A stretch of DNA of 64,000 nt from CALREJ01 sp964533375. GTDB lineage: Bacteria; Patescibacteriota; Gracilibacteria; Peribacterales; Peribacteraceae. The position numbers and the translations under genes are program-made. The notes below the pieces were generated by a model. It had not been told where the DNA came from. It worked only from the letters and a program-made list of their open reading frames with translations, and ran no database searches. The stretch spans positions 1 through 64,000 of the forward strand of contig CAZHLW010000003.1 in the NCBI GenBank assembly GCA_964533375.1. Direction: 5' to 3'. Of the stretch, positions 1 through 8,157 are shown piece by piece (position 1 is the stretch's first letter; each line of letters opens with the position of its first letter).

Positions 1-2728
1 CGGTTGTAGAGTCCCACAGAAGTTTTGATGCATCCAGATCACAATCAACAAGTCCTCCACCTCTGATTGATGTGCCTGCAAAGAGGGAAGATCCGCTAAT
101 TGCACCTTCCGCTGTGATGCTTCCGGAAGAGTTCACAGAATTCTTTCCATAGATTGTTGATCCCGAGACTGTCTGGAAGCGGATGAGTGATCCGGTGATG
201 GTTGCATTCAGAGTGAACACCGTTCCATTCAGACCCAGTCCGCGGCCTGCGGTGTAGGTCGTGTTTGTATCTGTTCCACAGGTGAATGTGCCGGTCGCAC
301 TATCCCAGCCAAGCTTCTGTGTTGTCGTGTCACAATCGGTCAGTCCTGCACCGGTAATAGATGAAGCGATATCGAGTGATCCGCCGATGGATACAATGTC
401 TGTCGCGCCATCAAGAGAGATCATGTCGGACGTTCCGAGTGTATTGGAATTGCTGATCTTGAAGGTGTGCGAACTTTCCTGCATACCGATTGTCCAGTCG
501 ACGGAAGGCTGTGTGTAGTACACCGTTACACGAACATGATCGATGTACGGATACGCTTCAAAGTCTGTATCGAAATCCGAATACGCGGCGATCGCCGCAC
601 CGAAGTTAGTGGAGTTCACTTCAGCGGGTGTCAGTGAGAGACCCCACATGTCGCTGGATCCACCGTAGGGCGTATAGCTGCCGAATGTTGTCGGCCACGG
701 CGTTACGTTCGCATGACTGGTACCTGCCGTGATATTCGAATCTTTCACCACATAGACGGAATCGTCATAGACAGTGGATTCATCCGGCGTACCGGATTTG
801 CGCCATTCCACCTGTACACCTGTCACCGTTGCATCGGATGGAATGTTGAATCCGAAATTACGGGCAACGAGGAATTGTGAGGTTATGGAAGAACCAAAAA
901 TAAGCGATGCAAATGTGCCGCTGTCATCAGCCACAAGTGCGTTGGTCGGCATGAACCAGGAAGAAGCCGATCCGTTCGATGCATCATTGGTTACAGAGAC
1001 CGGACTCTCCGGGCCATCGCTCTGCGTACCGGATGCAGCATTGTCATCATTGAATCGAATCGCAACATCGGATCCGGAATTGCTGAGTGTCAGCAATGAG
1101 TTATTGTACGCCTCTGTCGCAATACTGAGTGCACCTGTCATCGTATCACCGGATTTCTTCACGTACCGAGCATCGCCAATCGTAATGACATTACCGGTAG
1201 AGAATGGAGAGGATGTGCTGATGGTGGTGCAACCGAAGCGTCCGGTGGAAGAATTCCACTGGAGGACGGAAGTGGCAGTCGTACAGTTCGTGAGTCCCCC
1301 ACCTCTGATTGATGTGCCTGCAAAGAGGGAAGATCCGCTAATTGCACCTTCCGCTGTGATGCTTCCGGAAGAGTTCACAGAATTCTTTCCATAGATTGTT
1401 GATCCCGAGACTGTCTGGAAGCGGATGAGTGATCCGGTGATTGTTGCGTTGAGGGTAATGACTGTTCCATTCAGGCCGAGACCCTGACCTGCGGTGTACG
1501 TGGTGTTTGTATCGGTATCCGCTCCACAGGAGAAGCGACCGGATCCTGCGTTCCAGAGCAGTTTAGAGCCCCCGGCGTTTGAACAATCGACCAAGCCGGC
1601 ACCCCGCACATCCGTGCCTATATATAAGGAAGATCCAGAGATGGTTCCTTCAGCGGTAATACTGCCGGACGAACGGAGGGCTGTTGTAGCGAAGAGCGTC
1701 ACGCCGGATACCGTTCCCCGGACATTGATGAGAGGTGTACCGGTGGGCGTATGGGTGTTGCCGTTCTGGATAACAAGAGTGCCGGTCATTGTATCACCGG
1801 ATTTCTTTACATACCGTGCATCACCCGCAGCCTGTGACAATCCGCTCGATCCGCCCTGGTCGACGCCGCAGGAGAAGCGCCCGCTCGTGGCGTCCCACAG
1901 CAGCTTGCTGACACCGTCATCACAGTCCGCAAGTCCTCCGCCTCTGATTGATGTCCCTGCAAAGAGTGTCGATCCGCTGATGGCTCCTTCGGCGGTGATG
2001 GAACCAGACGATGTGAGTGATTTCTGTGCCTTGATGATATTTCCTGATGTGGTGCCACGGTTATAGATATTGCTTGCAATATACATATTACGCACACCCC
2101 AGTTTGCTGCACCAACATCCACACTGTTATCAACATTCGGCTGCAATCCGGTATCACGCATAATCCAACTGATATTTCCATCCAGGAAGAAGCTCATCCA
2201 TCCCGGATTATCACTGTCACCAATACCGGTGGTGGTATCGGTGAATGTATAGAGAGGACCTGCACCGCCGCTTGCAATGAATTTGTCTGCAGCAGTAATG
2301 GTACCGGACGATGTAAGATTTTTCTCCGCATGAATCTGTGCACCGGAGAGCGTATTGATAATACGCAGACCGATGGAGTTGAGCGTGCCGTTTTTGATAT
2401 CGATAACGAGCGTACCCGTCATCGTGTCTCCTGCTTTCTTCACAAAGTTGGCGTTGCCGATGGTGATGACGTTTCCAGTCGAGAAGCTGGATGATGCACT
2501 CACAGTACCGCAGCTGAAGCGGCCGGTTGTAGAGTCCCACAGAAGTTTTGATGCATCCAGATCACAATCAACAAGTCCTCCACCTCTGATTGATGTGCCT
2601 GCAAAGAGGGAAGATCCGCTAATTGCACCTTCCGCTGTGATGCTTCCGGAAGAGTTCACAGAATTCTTTCCATAGATTGTTGATCCCGAGACTGTCTGGA
2701 AGCGGATGAGTGATCCGGTGATGGTTGC
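1..2728. repeat. Long near-identical direct repeats inside the surface-protein gene
   Basis: Bases 1-205 are identical to 2524-2728 by eye, and 59-199 are also identical to 1301-1441. Shorter, diverged copies continue to about 3600. DNA-level identity, not only protein similarity, indicates recent duplication or gene conversion within the gene. Confidence 0.9.
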
Positions 2729-4930
2729 GTTGAGGGTAATGACTGTTCCATTCAGGCCGAGACCCTGACCTGCGGTATAAGTTGTTCCGGTGTTCTGATC
2801 GGTTCCGCAGCTGAAGCGGCCGCTCACAGAATTCCAGAGAAGTTTTGATGTATCTGACGTCGAACAGTCGATCAGACCCGCGCCGCGGAGTGATGTTCCT
2901 GCGAAGAGTGTTGATCCGGAGATTGCACCTTCTGCGGTGATGCTTCCCGACGAGTTTACAGAATTCTTTCCGTAGACGACCGAACCGGAGATCGTATCAA
3001 AGCGAACGAGTGATCCGGTGATTGTTGCGTTCAGCGAGAACGATGTACCGTTGAGCCCCAATCCCTTTCCTGCGCTGTAGGTTGTATTCGTATCGGTATC
3101 AAGATCGGTGCCACACTCGAATTTGCCGGTGACGTTATTCCACAGCAGCTTCTGTCCTGCGAGAGAACACGCGGTTAATCCAAAGCCGTTGATGGTTGCA
3201 CCGGTGAGGTTTCCTTCGATGGCGACAGAGCCGGAGGAAGCAAGAAGATTCCTTGCGTACACGGTAGAACCAGAGACTGTCTGGAAACGGATCAGCGATC
3301 CGGAGATGGTTGCATTAAGCGTGATGACTGTGCCATTCAAGCCAAGTCCCTGTCCTGCGGTGTACGTTGTATTTGTATCGGTATCCGTATCCGTTCCACA
3401 ACTGAAACGGCCCGATCCTGCGTTCCACAGAAGCTTTGAAATTCCTGCGGAGGAACAGTCAACAAGTCCTGCACCGCGCAGCGATGTTCCTGCAAAGAGT
3501 GTCGATCCACTGATGGCACCTTCGGCGGTGATGGAACCGGAAGAACGCAGGGCGCTGTCCGCGTAGAGCGTAACACCGGAAATCGTTCCACGCACATTCA
3601 GCAGTGCAGTACCGGTCGGTGTGTGCGTGTTGCCGTTTTGAATAACCAGCGCACCGGTCATGGTATCGCCCTGCTTCTTCACGTAGCGCAGATCGGCAGT
3701 GAGAGTGGAAAGACCGGTACCAACGGCATTGTCTGTGCCGCAGTAGAATTGCTTCGTCGTGCTGTCCCACAGAATTTTGCCGTTTACCGGATCACAGGCA
3801 GTCAGTCCCACACCTTCAATGCTGGATGCAACATAGAGCGATGCGCCGGAAATGGATCCTACCACTTCCAGCGTACTGTCAGGAGTACTGGTACCGATAC
3901 CCACAGATCCTGTGCTGTCTGTCAGGAAGACGACGCCGGAATCTTCCGTCCATCCGCTCGGGGCCGTAGCGGTTGTGGTTGTCGTGTTGTTGATGATGGT
4001 CGTTGTGGTCGAACTCTGTGGGGCACCACCGCTGCGCTGCCCTCCCGCACGGCGTGTCGGTTCGTTGCCCTGTGGAGCAAGCGAGCGAATCTGTTCCAGG
4101 AACGGGAAGTCATGCCAGACAGGCCGGCCGTTTTCCATCATCAGGATCTGACCGGGGCTGCCAAGACCAATGCCCGGCAGTGCGGTGACAGCAACGTTGG
4201 ATGCAGCAGGATGGACTGCATCCGATGTCTCGTACGGCGGATAGACCGGACGCTCAACCAGAATATCCGGGCGGGCAACAGGACCCCTTGGGGCTGCTGC
4301 GTGAGCGCCGAGAAGTTTTGCAAGGCGGGATGCACGGCGGTCTGCAACATGCTGCAACAGAACAGTGACAGCGTCTGCACGGGTGACACGGACAGTTTTT
4401 GTTCCGGCAGGAATGCGCTGCTCACTGTAGGCCATGAGCGGATAGGCGACGGACGAACCGTTCACATGCGACGATACGGTCGATGCAACAACCACGCGTT
4501 CCGACACCTCCCCGGTTGCAACATCATCAGTTGTGACATGAGCCGATGTCAGTACCTGCAATGCCGATGCATCCATCTGCACGGCAGACCGTGTGAAGAG
4601 CACAAGAATTATCAGGAGCAGAGCAAGCATGCCGCGCGTCATCCATGTCTGGCGGGACGGAGTCACAGACGCATACAAATCCGATGTCTGCACCTCCGCG
4701 ATGTGCCGTGCCATCTGTGCACGGGAGTAGCCGGTCATGTGTTGCACATAGGCACGGACCAGACCCTTGTCGCTGCGTCCCAGGGAAACATACCGGAGCT
4801 CTATAAGGGTACGGCGGAGCCAGTCGATTTTTTCCCGCTTCGGACATGCTGAAGACAACGGTTCAAGTGTTGCAATATCGAGCGCCTTCAGAGCGTCGAG
4901 CGAGCCGGTTGTCGGAAGCGGAGAATGCAT
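1..4930 (-). CDS. Giant repetitive surface protein (C-terminus beyond window)
   Basis: The frame stays open from the ATG at 4928-4930 to the window edge, giving at least 1,640 residues. Residues 33-80 look like the N-terminal helix-turn-helix of IS/integrase-type transposases (LGRSDKGLVRAYVQ, then MTGYSRAQMARHI). A membrane segment follows at about 99-113 (MLALLLIILVLF) and a Thr-rich linker at about 300-320. The rest is repeats of roughly 100 residues carrying SGSITAEGAISGS, KLLWNAGSGRFSCGTD, TYTAGQGLGLNGT and KKxGDTMTGxL, with paired Cys. One unit has a different insert around 500-1100 (WRKSGTPDESTVYDD). The topology suggests a cytoplasmic N-terminus, one membrane pass and a long external stalk. 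A C-terminal chaperone or attachment domain may lie outside the window. Function is unknown; surface location is inferred. Confidence 0.85.
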   Translation of the reverse strand, partial: MHSPLPTTGSLDALKALDIATLEPLSSACPKREKIDWLRRTLIELRYVSLGRSDKGLVRAYVQHMTGYSRAQMARHIAEVQTSDLYASVTPSRQTWMTRGMLALLLIILVLFTRSAVQMDASALQVLTSAHVTTDDVATGEVSERVVVASTVSSHVNGSSVAYPLMAYSEQRIPAGTKTVRVTRADAVTVLLQHVADRRASRLAKLLGAHAAAPRGPVARPDILVERPVYPPYETSDAVHPAASNVAVTALPGIGLGSPGQILMMENGRPVWHDFPFLEQIRSLAPQGNEPTRRAGGQRSGGAPQSSTTTTIINNTTTTTATAPSGWTEDSGVVFLTDSTGSVGIGTSTPDSTLEVVGSISGASLYVASSIEGVGLTACDPVNGKILWDSTTKQFYCGTDNAVGTGLSTLTADLRYVKKQGDTMTGALVIQNGNTHTPTGTALLNVRGTISGVTLYADSALRSSGSITAEGAISGSTLFAGTSLRGAGLVDCSSAGISKLLWNAGSGRFSCGTDTDTDTNTTYTAGQGLGLNGTVITLNATISGSLIRFQTVSGSTVYARNLLASSGSVAIEGNLTGATINGFGLTACSLAGQKLLWNNVTGKFECGTDLDTDTNTTYSAGKGLGLNGTSFSLNATITGSLVRFDTISGSVVYGKNSVNSSGSITAEGAISGSTLFAGTSLRGAGLIDCSTSDTSKLLWNSVSGRFSCGTDQNTGTTYTAGQGLGLNGTVITLNATITGSLIRFQTVSGSTIYGKNSVNSSGSITAEGAISGSSLFAGTSIRGGGLVDCDLDASKLLWDSTTGRFSCGTVSASSSFSTGNVITIGNANFVKKAGDTMTGTLVIDIKNGTLNSIGLRIINTLSGAQIHAEKNLTSSGTITAADKFIASGGAGPLYTFTDTTTGIGDSDNPGWMSFFLDGNISWIMRDTGLQPNVDNSVDVGAANWGVRNMYIASNIYNRGTTSGNIIKAQKSLTSSGSITAEGAISGSTLFAGTSIRGGGLADCDDGVSKLLWDATSGRFSCGVDQGGSSGLSQAAGDARYVKKSGDTMTGTLVIQNGNTHTPTGTPLINVRGTVSGVTLFATTALRSSGSITAEGTISGSSLYIGTDVRGAGLVDCSNAGGSKLLWNAGSGRFSCGADTDTNTTYTAGQGLGLNGTVITLNATITGSLIRFQTVSGSTIYGKNSVNSSGSITAEGAISGSSLFAGTSIRGGGLTNCTTATSVLQWNSSTGRFGCTTISTSSPFSTGNVITIGDARYVKKSGDTMTGALSIATEAYNNSLLTLSNSGSDVAIRFNDDNAASGTQSDGPESPVSVTNDASNGSASSWFMPTNALVADDSGTFASLIFGSSITSQFLVARNFGFNIPSDATVTGVQVEWRKSGTPDESTVYDDSVYVVKDSNITAGTSHANVTPWPTTFGSYTPYGGSSDMWGLSLTPAEVNSTNFGAAIAAYSDFDTDFEAYPYIDHVRVTVYYTQPSVDWTIGMQESSHTFKISNSNTLGTSDMISLDGATDIVSIGGSLDIASSITGAGLTDCDTTTQKLGWDSATGTFTCGTDTNTTYTAGRGLGLNGTVFTLNATITGSLIRFQTVSGSTIYGKNSVNSSGSITAEGAISGSSLFAGTSIRGGGLVDCDLDASKLLWDSTT

Positions 4931-4980
4931 TGGGTTTTTGTATGAGTGAGCCTCAGGCTCGTTTGTTGATTTATCTATTT

Positions 4981-4986
4981 ATTATA
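4981..4986 (-). promoter_or_regulatory. Candidate -10 element for the surface-protein gene
   Basis: A perfect TATAAT reads leftwards about 50 bases upstream of the ATG at 4930. No good -35 hexamer is visible at 16-18 bases. The 176-base spacer 4931-5106 otherwise shows nothing recognisable. Confidence 0.3.
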
Positions 4987-5106
4987 GCGGAAAAACGCAT
5001 TTTTGAGTACCCCACAAGACAACGGAAAAACCATTTGGCAAATGCAGTTCCAGTACCCGTAAATCAGCCTATAACAGCCCTACAAAGAGAGTCTGAAAAG
5101 AGAGGT

Positions 5107-5562
5107 TTACTGACCTATTTTCCAATTTTTGCCAACACCCCTCTCGGCTACGAATCCGGCAGGCATTTCCAGGGCGTACATGGCTAGTCCATCCGAGCTA
5201 TAGAGCGGGCACGGATCACCCGTACATGGCTGCATAGTAGTACTCGAAACGAAGCGTCCGCGGTCATCAAAAAATATGATGTCGAGGGGCACCAACGTGT
5301 TCTTCATCCAGAAGGTTCTGAGTGCATCATCAGTGAACACAAACAGCATGCCGTGCGTCACACTTCTCCGGTTCATGAGACCCCTCGCCTGCTGACTTTC
5401 CGTGACCGCATGTTCCACATCAAGCGTGATGGTTTTTCCATCCGGCGATTGGAGTGTAATCGGGTGGAGCGGGGCAGTCGCGGGCATCAGAAAAGATCCT
5501 GCAACAATCAGAGCCAGAAGAACGAGTGTGCCGATGCCGACCTTCAGCAGAATGTGCTTCAT
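5107..5562 (-). CDS. DUF192 family membrane-anchored protein
   Basis: 151 residues with one N-terminal membrane segment (about 5-25, VGIGTLVLLALIVAGSFLM), so probably anchored outside the cytoplasm. The remainder matches the DUF192 family: a start such as ITLDVEHAVTESQQARGLMNR, then HGMLFVFTDDALRTFWMKNT and PLDIIFFD, and a final EMPAGF. The biochemical role of DUF192 proteins is not established. The start overlaps the stop of rpe by four bases (ATGA), so it is translated as the last gene of rpiB-rpe-DUF192. No terminator is evident after it. Confidence 0.85.
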   Translation of the reverse strand: MKHILLKVGIGTLVLLALIVAGSFLMPATAPLHPITLQSPDGKTITLDVEHAVTESQQARGLMNRRSVTHGMLFVFTDDALRTFWMKNTLVPLDIIFFDDRGRFVSSTTMQPCTGDPCPLYSSDGLAMYALEMPAGFVAERGVGKNWKIGQ

Positions 5563-6194
5563 ACACCACGGATGGATGCGATAGCCGCAGCTCTGTCTTT
5601 GTGTCCGAAAATCGCACTGCCCGCCACCAGATTATCCGCCCCCGCCTCGCGCGCCAGCGCCGCTGTTTCTTCATTGATGCCGCCATCCACCTGAATCATC
5701 AAATCCGGATGCGCAATGCGCAGCTGGCGGATCTTATCCAGCACCGACGGAATAAATTCCTGACCGCCAAACCCGGGATGCACAGACATCAGGAGAACAA
5801 GATTGACGTCGTCGACAACATCATCAATCTCGCTGATGGGCGTTTCGGGATTGATCGCGATTCCCGCGGTTGATCCCCCCTTATGAATGGCTTCAATCAG
5901 GGCTAAACGGGCATCTCTTCCTTTTACGGTTTCTGCATGAAACGTGATGTTTGCAACGGTGAGCGCCTGGAATTCCGCAATACGGTCAGCGGGATTTTGC
6001 ACCATCAGATGGATATCCAGCGGCAATGCGGTTTTTAATTTTTTGATAACCGGCGCACCAAAGCTGAGGTTCGGCACAAAGTGGCCGTCCATCACATCCA
6101 CCTGAATCCAGTCTGCGGATGCAATCGTATCCACTTCATCCTGCAGATGCGTGAGGTCAGCCGAGAGAATGGAAGGGGCAACAATAACGTTCAT
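5559..6194 (-). CDS. rpe: Ribulose-phosphate 3-epimerase
   Basis: 211 residues, normal length for this TIM-barrel enzyme, which interconverts ribulose 5-phosphate and xylulose 5-phosphate in the pentose phosphate pathway. Visible hallmarks: APSILSADLTHL at the N-terminus, the metal/catalytic motif DVMDGHFVPNLSFG, HLMVQNP, the phosphate-binding stretch VHPGFGGQEFI, and QVDGGINEETA with the second catalytic Asp. It overlaps rpiB upstream and the DUF192 gene downstream by four bases each, so the three genes are translationally coupled. Pairing with rpiB fits a non-oxidative pentose phosphate function. Confidence 0.97.
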   Translation of the reverse strand: MNVIVAPSILSADLTHLQDEVDTIASADWIQVDVMDGHFVPNLSFGAPVIKKLKTALPLDIHLMVQNPADRIAEFQALTVANITFHAETVKGRDARLALIEAIHKGGSTAGIAINPETPISEIDDVVDDVNLVLLMSVHPGFGGQEFIPSVLDKIRQLRIAHPDLMIQVDGGINEETAALAREAGADNLVAGSAIFGHKDRAAAIASIRGV

Positions 6195-6637
6195 GCGAGA
6201 GGCGTATCGAGATCTGCAATGCGGGCAACGTGTCTGCCGCCTTCGAAATCGGTTGTGAGGAAAGCGTCAATCATAGCGGTTGCAAGAGCTTCGTCTGTAA
6301 AGCGTGCCCCGATGCTCATGATGTTTGCGTCATTGTGCGAACGCGCGAGTCTGGCAATCTCTACGGAATAACAAACCGCGGCGCGAATCCCCCGCACTTT
6401 ATTTGCAGCCATTGCCTCGCCATTGCCGCTGCCACCGAAGATGATGCCCGGACAGCTGTATTCCAGAACCGCAGCCGCACCTTTGCGCATAATGGCAGGA
6501 TAATCGACGGATTCTTCAGAGAATGTGCCGACATCCACCACATCGATCCCTTTGCCGACTAAATAGGTTTTCACGAATTCCTTCAGAAGGAATCCTGCAT
6601 GATCGGTAGCCAGGACGACGCGGGCGGGAAGTTGCAT
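6191..6637 (-). CDS. rpiB: Ribose-5-phosphate isomerase B (Cys-less active-site type)
   Basis: 148 residues of the RpiB/LacAB family, interconverting ribose 5-phosphate and ribulose 5-phosphate. LATDHAGFLLKE is the N-terminal substrate loop. The active-site segment reads GIIFGGSGNGEAMAANK. The catalytic Cys of the E. coli enzyme (in CGTG) is Gly here, while the following NGE carries a Glu, as in the mycobacterial type that is reported to use Glu as the base. RGIRAAVC and HNDANIMSIGAR complete the fold. First gene of the rpiB-rpe-DUF192 unit. A -10-like TATACT lies six bases upstream of the ATG with no Shine-Dalgarno, suggesting a leaderless transcript. Confidence 0.95.
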   Translation of the reverse strand: MQLPARVVLATDHAGFLLKEFVKTYLVGKGIDVVDVGTFSEESVDYPAIMRKGAAAVLEYSCPGIIFGGSGNGEAMAANKVRGIRAAVCYSVEIARLARSHNDANIMSIGARFTDEALATAMIDAFLTTDFEGGRHVARIADLDTPLA

Positions 6638-6665
6638 AGTCCGAGTATACGGTTACACTCGGCTC
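6638..6665. promoter_or_regulatory. Divergent rpiB/tpiA promoter region with two start-proximal -10 boxes
   Basis: The 28 bases between the two ATGs hold TATACT for rpiB (6644-6649, minus strand, six bases before its ATG) and TACACT for tpiA (6654-6659, plus strand, six bases before its ATG). Possible -35 hexamers (TTTTCA at 6667-6672 on the minus strand; TTGCAT at 6632-6637 on the plus strand) fall inside the opposite coding sequences. Both mRNAs would begin at or next to the start codon. Confidence 0.6.
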
Positions 6666-7391
6666 ATGAAAAGAACGCCTCTTATTGCCGCCAACTGGAA
6701 AATGAACGCCCTGCCTTCGGGTTGGGACGGGGAAGACTCTCCCTATAAAAGCCGGGAAAACGTGACCATCGTTGTCTTTCCCACATTCCTGGATATCCAC
6801 ACCTGTGTGGAACACTTCCTGGTAACAGGCGGCCAATGCGGCCGGAGTGAGGATACGGGAGCCTTTACCGGTGATGTCAGCATGCAGCTGCTTGCCAATC
6901 ACGGTTGTACGTACGTGTTGTGCGGCCACTCCGAAAGACGCCAGCATCACGCAGAAAATGATGAGATGATTGCACAACAACTTGCAGCAGCAATAAAAGC
7001 CGGACTCAAGCCGATTCTTTGCATTGGAGAAACCGCCGACGAACGCGAGCTCGGACAGGAGAAAGAGGTAATTGCTCGTCAGCTCTTCCCCATAACCCAT
7101 AACCCATCACTGATAACCACTCATGGCCTTACAATAGCCTATGAACCAATATGGGCCATCGGCAACGGAAAAACCGCAAGCCCTGGCGACGCACAGGAAA
7201 TGCACGCATTTATCCGCTTGATGTTGCCAGAATCCGCCCGCGAAAACGTCTCCATACTTTATGGCGGTTCTGTAAAACCGGAAAACGCCGCATCGCTCCT
7301 TTCCCAGCCGGATATTGATGGAGCACTGGTCGGAGCCGCATCGCTCGATCCCAGTGCCTTCCGGAAAATCATCGAACAACTTCCTGCTTGA
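6666..7391 (+). CDS. tpiA: Triosephosphate isomerase
   Basis: 241 residues, TIM-barrel enzyme interconverting dihydroxyacetone phosphate and glyceraldehyde 3-phosphate in glycolysis. Catalytic elements are visible: AANWKMN (Lys), CGHSERR (His), AYEPIWAIGNG (Glu and loop 6) and LYGGSVKPENA (phosphate binding). The segment just before the catalytic Glu strand contains ITHNPSLITTHG, encoded by a simple repeat (CCCATAACCCATAACCCAT, about 7089-7108); the same kind of repeat fills intergenic spacers elsewhere in the window. Transcribed divergently from rpiB and followed at once by the SPFH gene. Confidence 0.97.
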   Translation: MKRTPLIAANWKMNALPSGWDGEDSPYKSRENVTIVVFPTFLDIHTCVEHFLVTGGQCGRSEDTGAFTGDVSMQLLANHGCTYVLCGHSERRQHHAENDEMIAQQLAAAIKAGLKPILCIGETADERELGQEKEVIARQLFPITHNPSLITTHGLTIAYEPIWAIGNGKTASPGDAQEMHAFIRLMLPESARENVSILYGGSVKPENAASLLSQPDIDGALVGAASLDPSAFRKIIEQLPA

Positions 7392-7405
7392 TTCCCCTCC
7401 CCACT

Positions 7406-8155
7406 ATGTTCCCCCTCATCACACTCGGTGTCATCGTCTTACTCCTTATCCTCTGCTGCATCCGCCAGGTGGACCAGTACGAACGCGGCATTCTCTTTAC
7501 CATGGGAAAATACACGCGCATGTGGGAACCGGGTTGGCATGTGATTATCCCGATTTTCCAGCGTCTCATAAAAGTCGATATCCGTGTGAAGGCAGTCGAT
7601 GTGCCAAATCAGGAGGCAATCACCAAGGAAAACATTCCCATCGGCATCAACGCCGTCATCTACTTCCGTGTAAAAGATCCGTCCAAAGCTATTCTGGAAG
7701 TGGAGGATTTTTTCTACGCAGTCAGTCAATTGGCACAGACCACCATGCGCAATGCCGTGGGTGAAGTGAAGCTGGATGAATTATTGTCGAATAAAAAACA
7801 AGTCAGTGAGAATATTAAAAAAGCGGTGGATGATATTTCCGAACAGTGGGGAGTGGATGTGCAGTCAGTGGAACTGAAAGACATCATTTTGCCGGAAAGT
7901 CTGAAGCGCACACTTGCGAAGGTTGCGGAAGCGGAACGCGAGAAGCAGGCAGTCATCATCAATTCCGAAGGTGAAGTAGGCGCTGCAGAAAATATGGCGA
8001 AGGCCGCCGGTATGCTCGCATCTGTTCCGGGCGCGCTGCATCTGCGCACGCTGCAGAGCATTAATGACTTGAGTTCCGATCAGTCCAACACCACCGTGTG
8101 GATGGTACCGATTGAGGGACTAAAAGCGCTGGAGGGACTTGCGAAAAAGCTCTAA
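7406..8155 (+). CDS. SPFH/Band 7 (stomatin/prohibitin-like) membrane protein
   Basis: 249 residues. A single N-terminal membrane segment (LITLGVIVLLLILCCI) is followed by the Band 7 domain: QVDQYERGILFTMGKY, PGWHVIIPIF, VDVPNQEAITKENI, VIYFRVKDPSKA, then an Ala/Glu-rich coiled-coil region (AKVAEAEREKQAVIINSEGE). Such proteins form oligomeric membrane scaffolds. No NfeD-type protease partner is adjacent. An in-frame TTG at 7388 would overlap tpiA by four bases; the ATG at 7406 is preferred because it begins the hydrophobic segment. Probably co-transcribed with tpiA. Ends two bases from the convergent dprA stop with no terminator between. Confidence 0.93.
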   Translation: MFPLITLGVIVLLLILCCIRQVDQYERGILFTMGKYTRMWEPGWHVIIPIFQRLIKVDIRVKAVDVPNQEAITKENIPIGINAVIYFRVKDPSKAILEVEDFFYAVSQLAQTTMRNAVGEVKLDELLSNKKQVSENIKKAVDDISEQWGVDVQSVELKDIILPESLKRTLAKVAEAEREKQAVIINSEGEVGAAENMAKAAGMLASVPGALHLRTLQSINDLSSDQSNTTVWMVPIEGLKALEGLAKKL

Positions 8156-8157
8156 TC

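Noticed and set aside
3623..4852. A 409-residue plus-strand open frame
   Set aside because: It is antisense to the giant surface protein, whose minus-strand frame is open for the whole region and contains clear protein repeats. The plus-strand frame has no recognisable domain.
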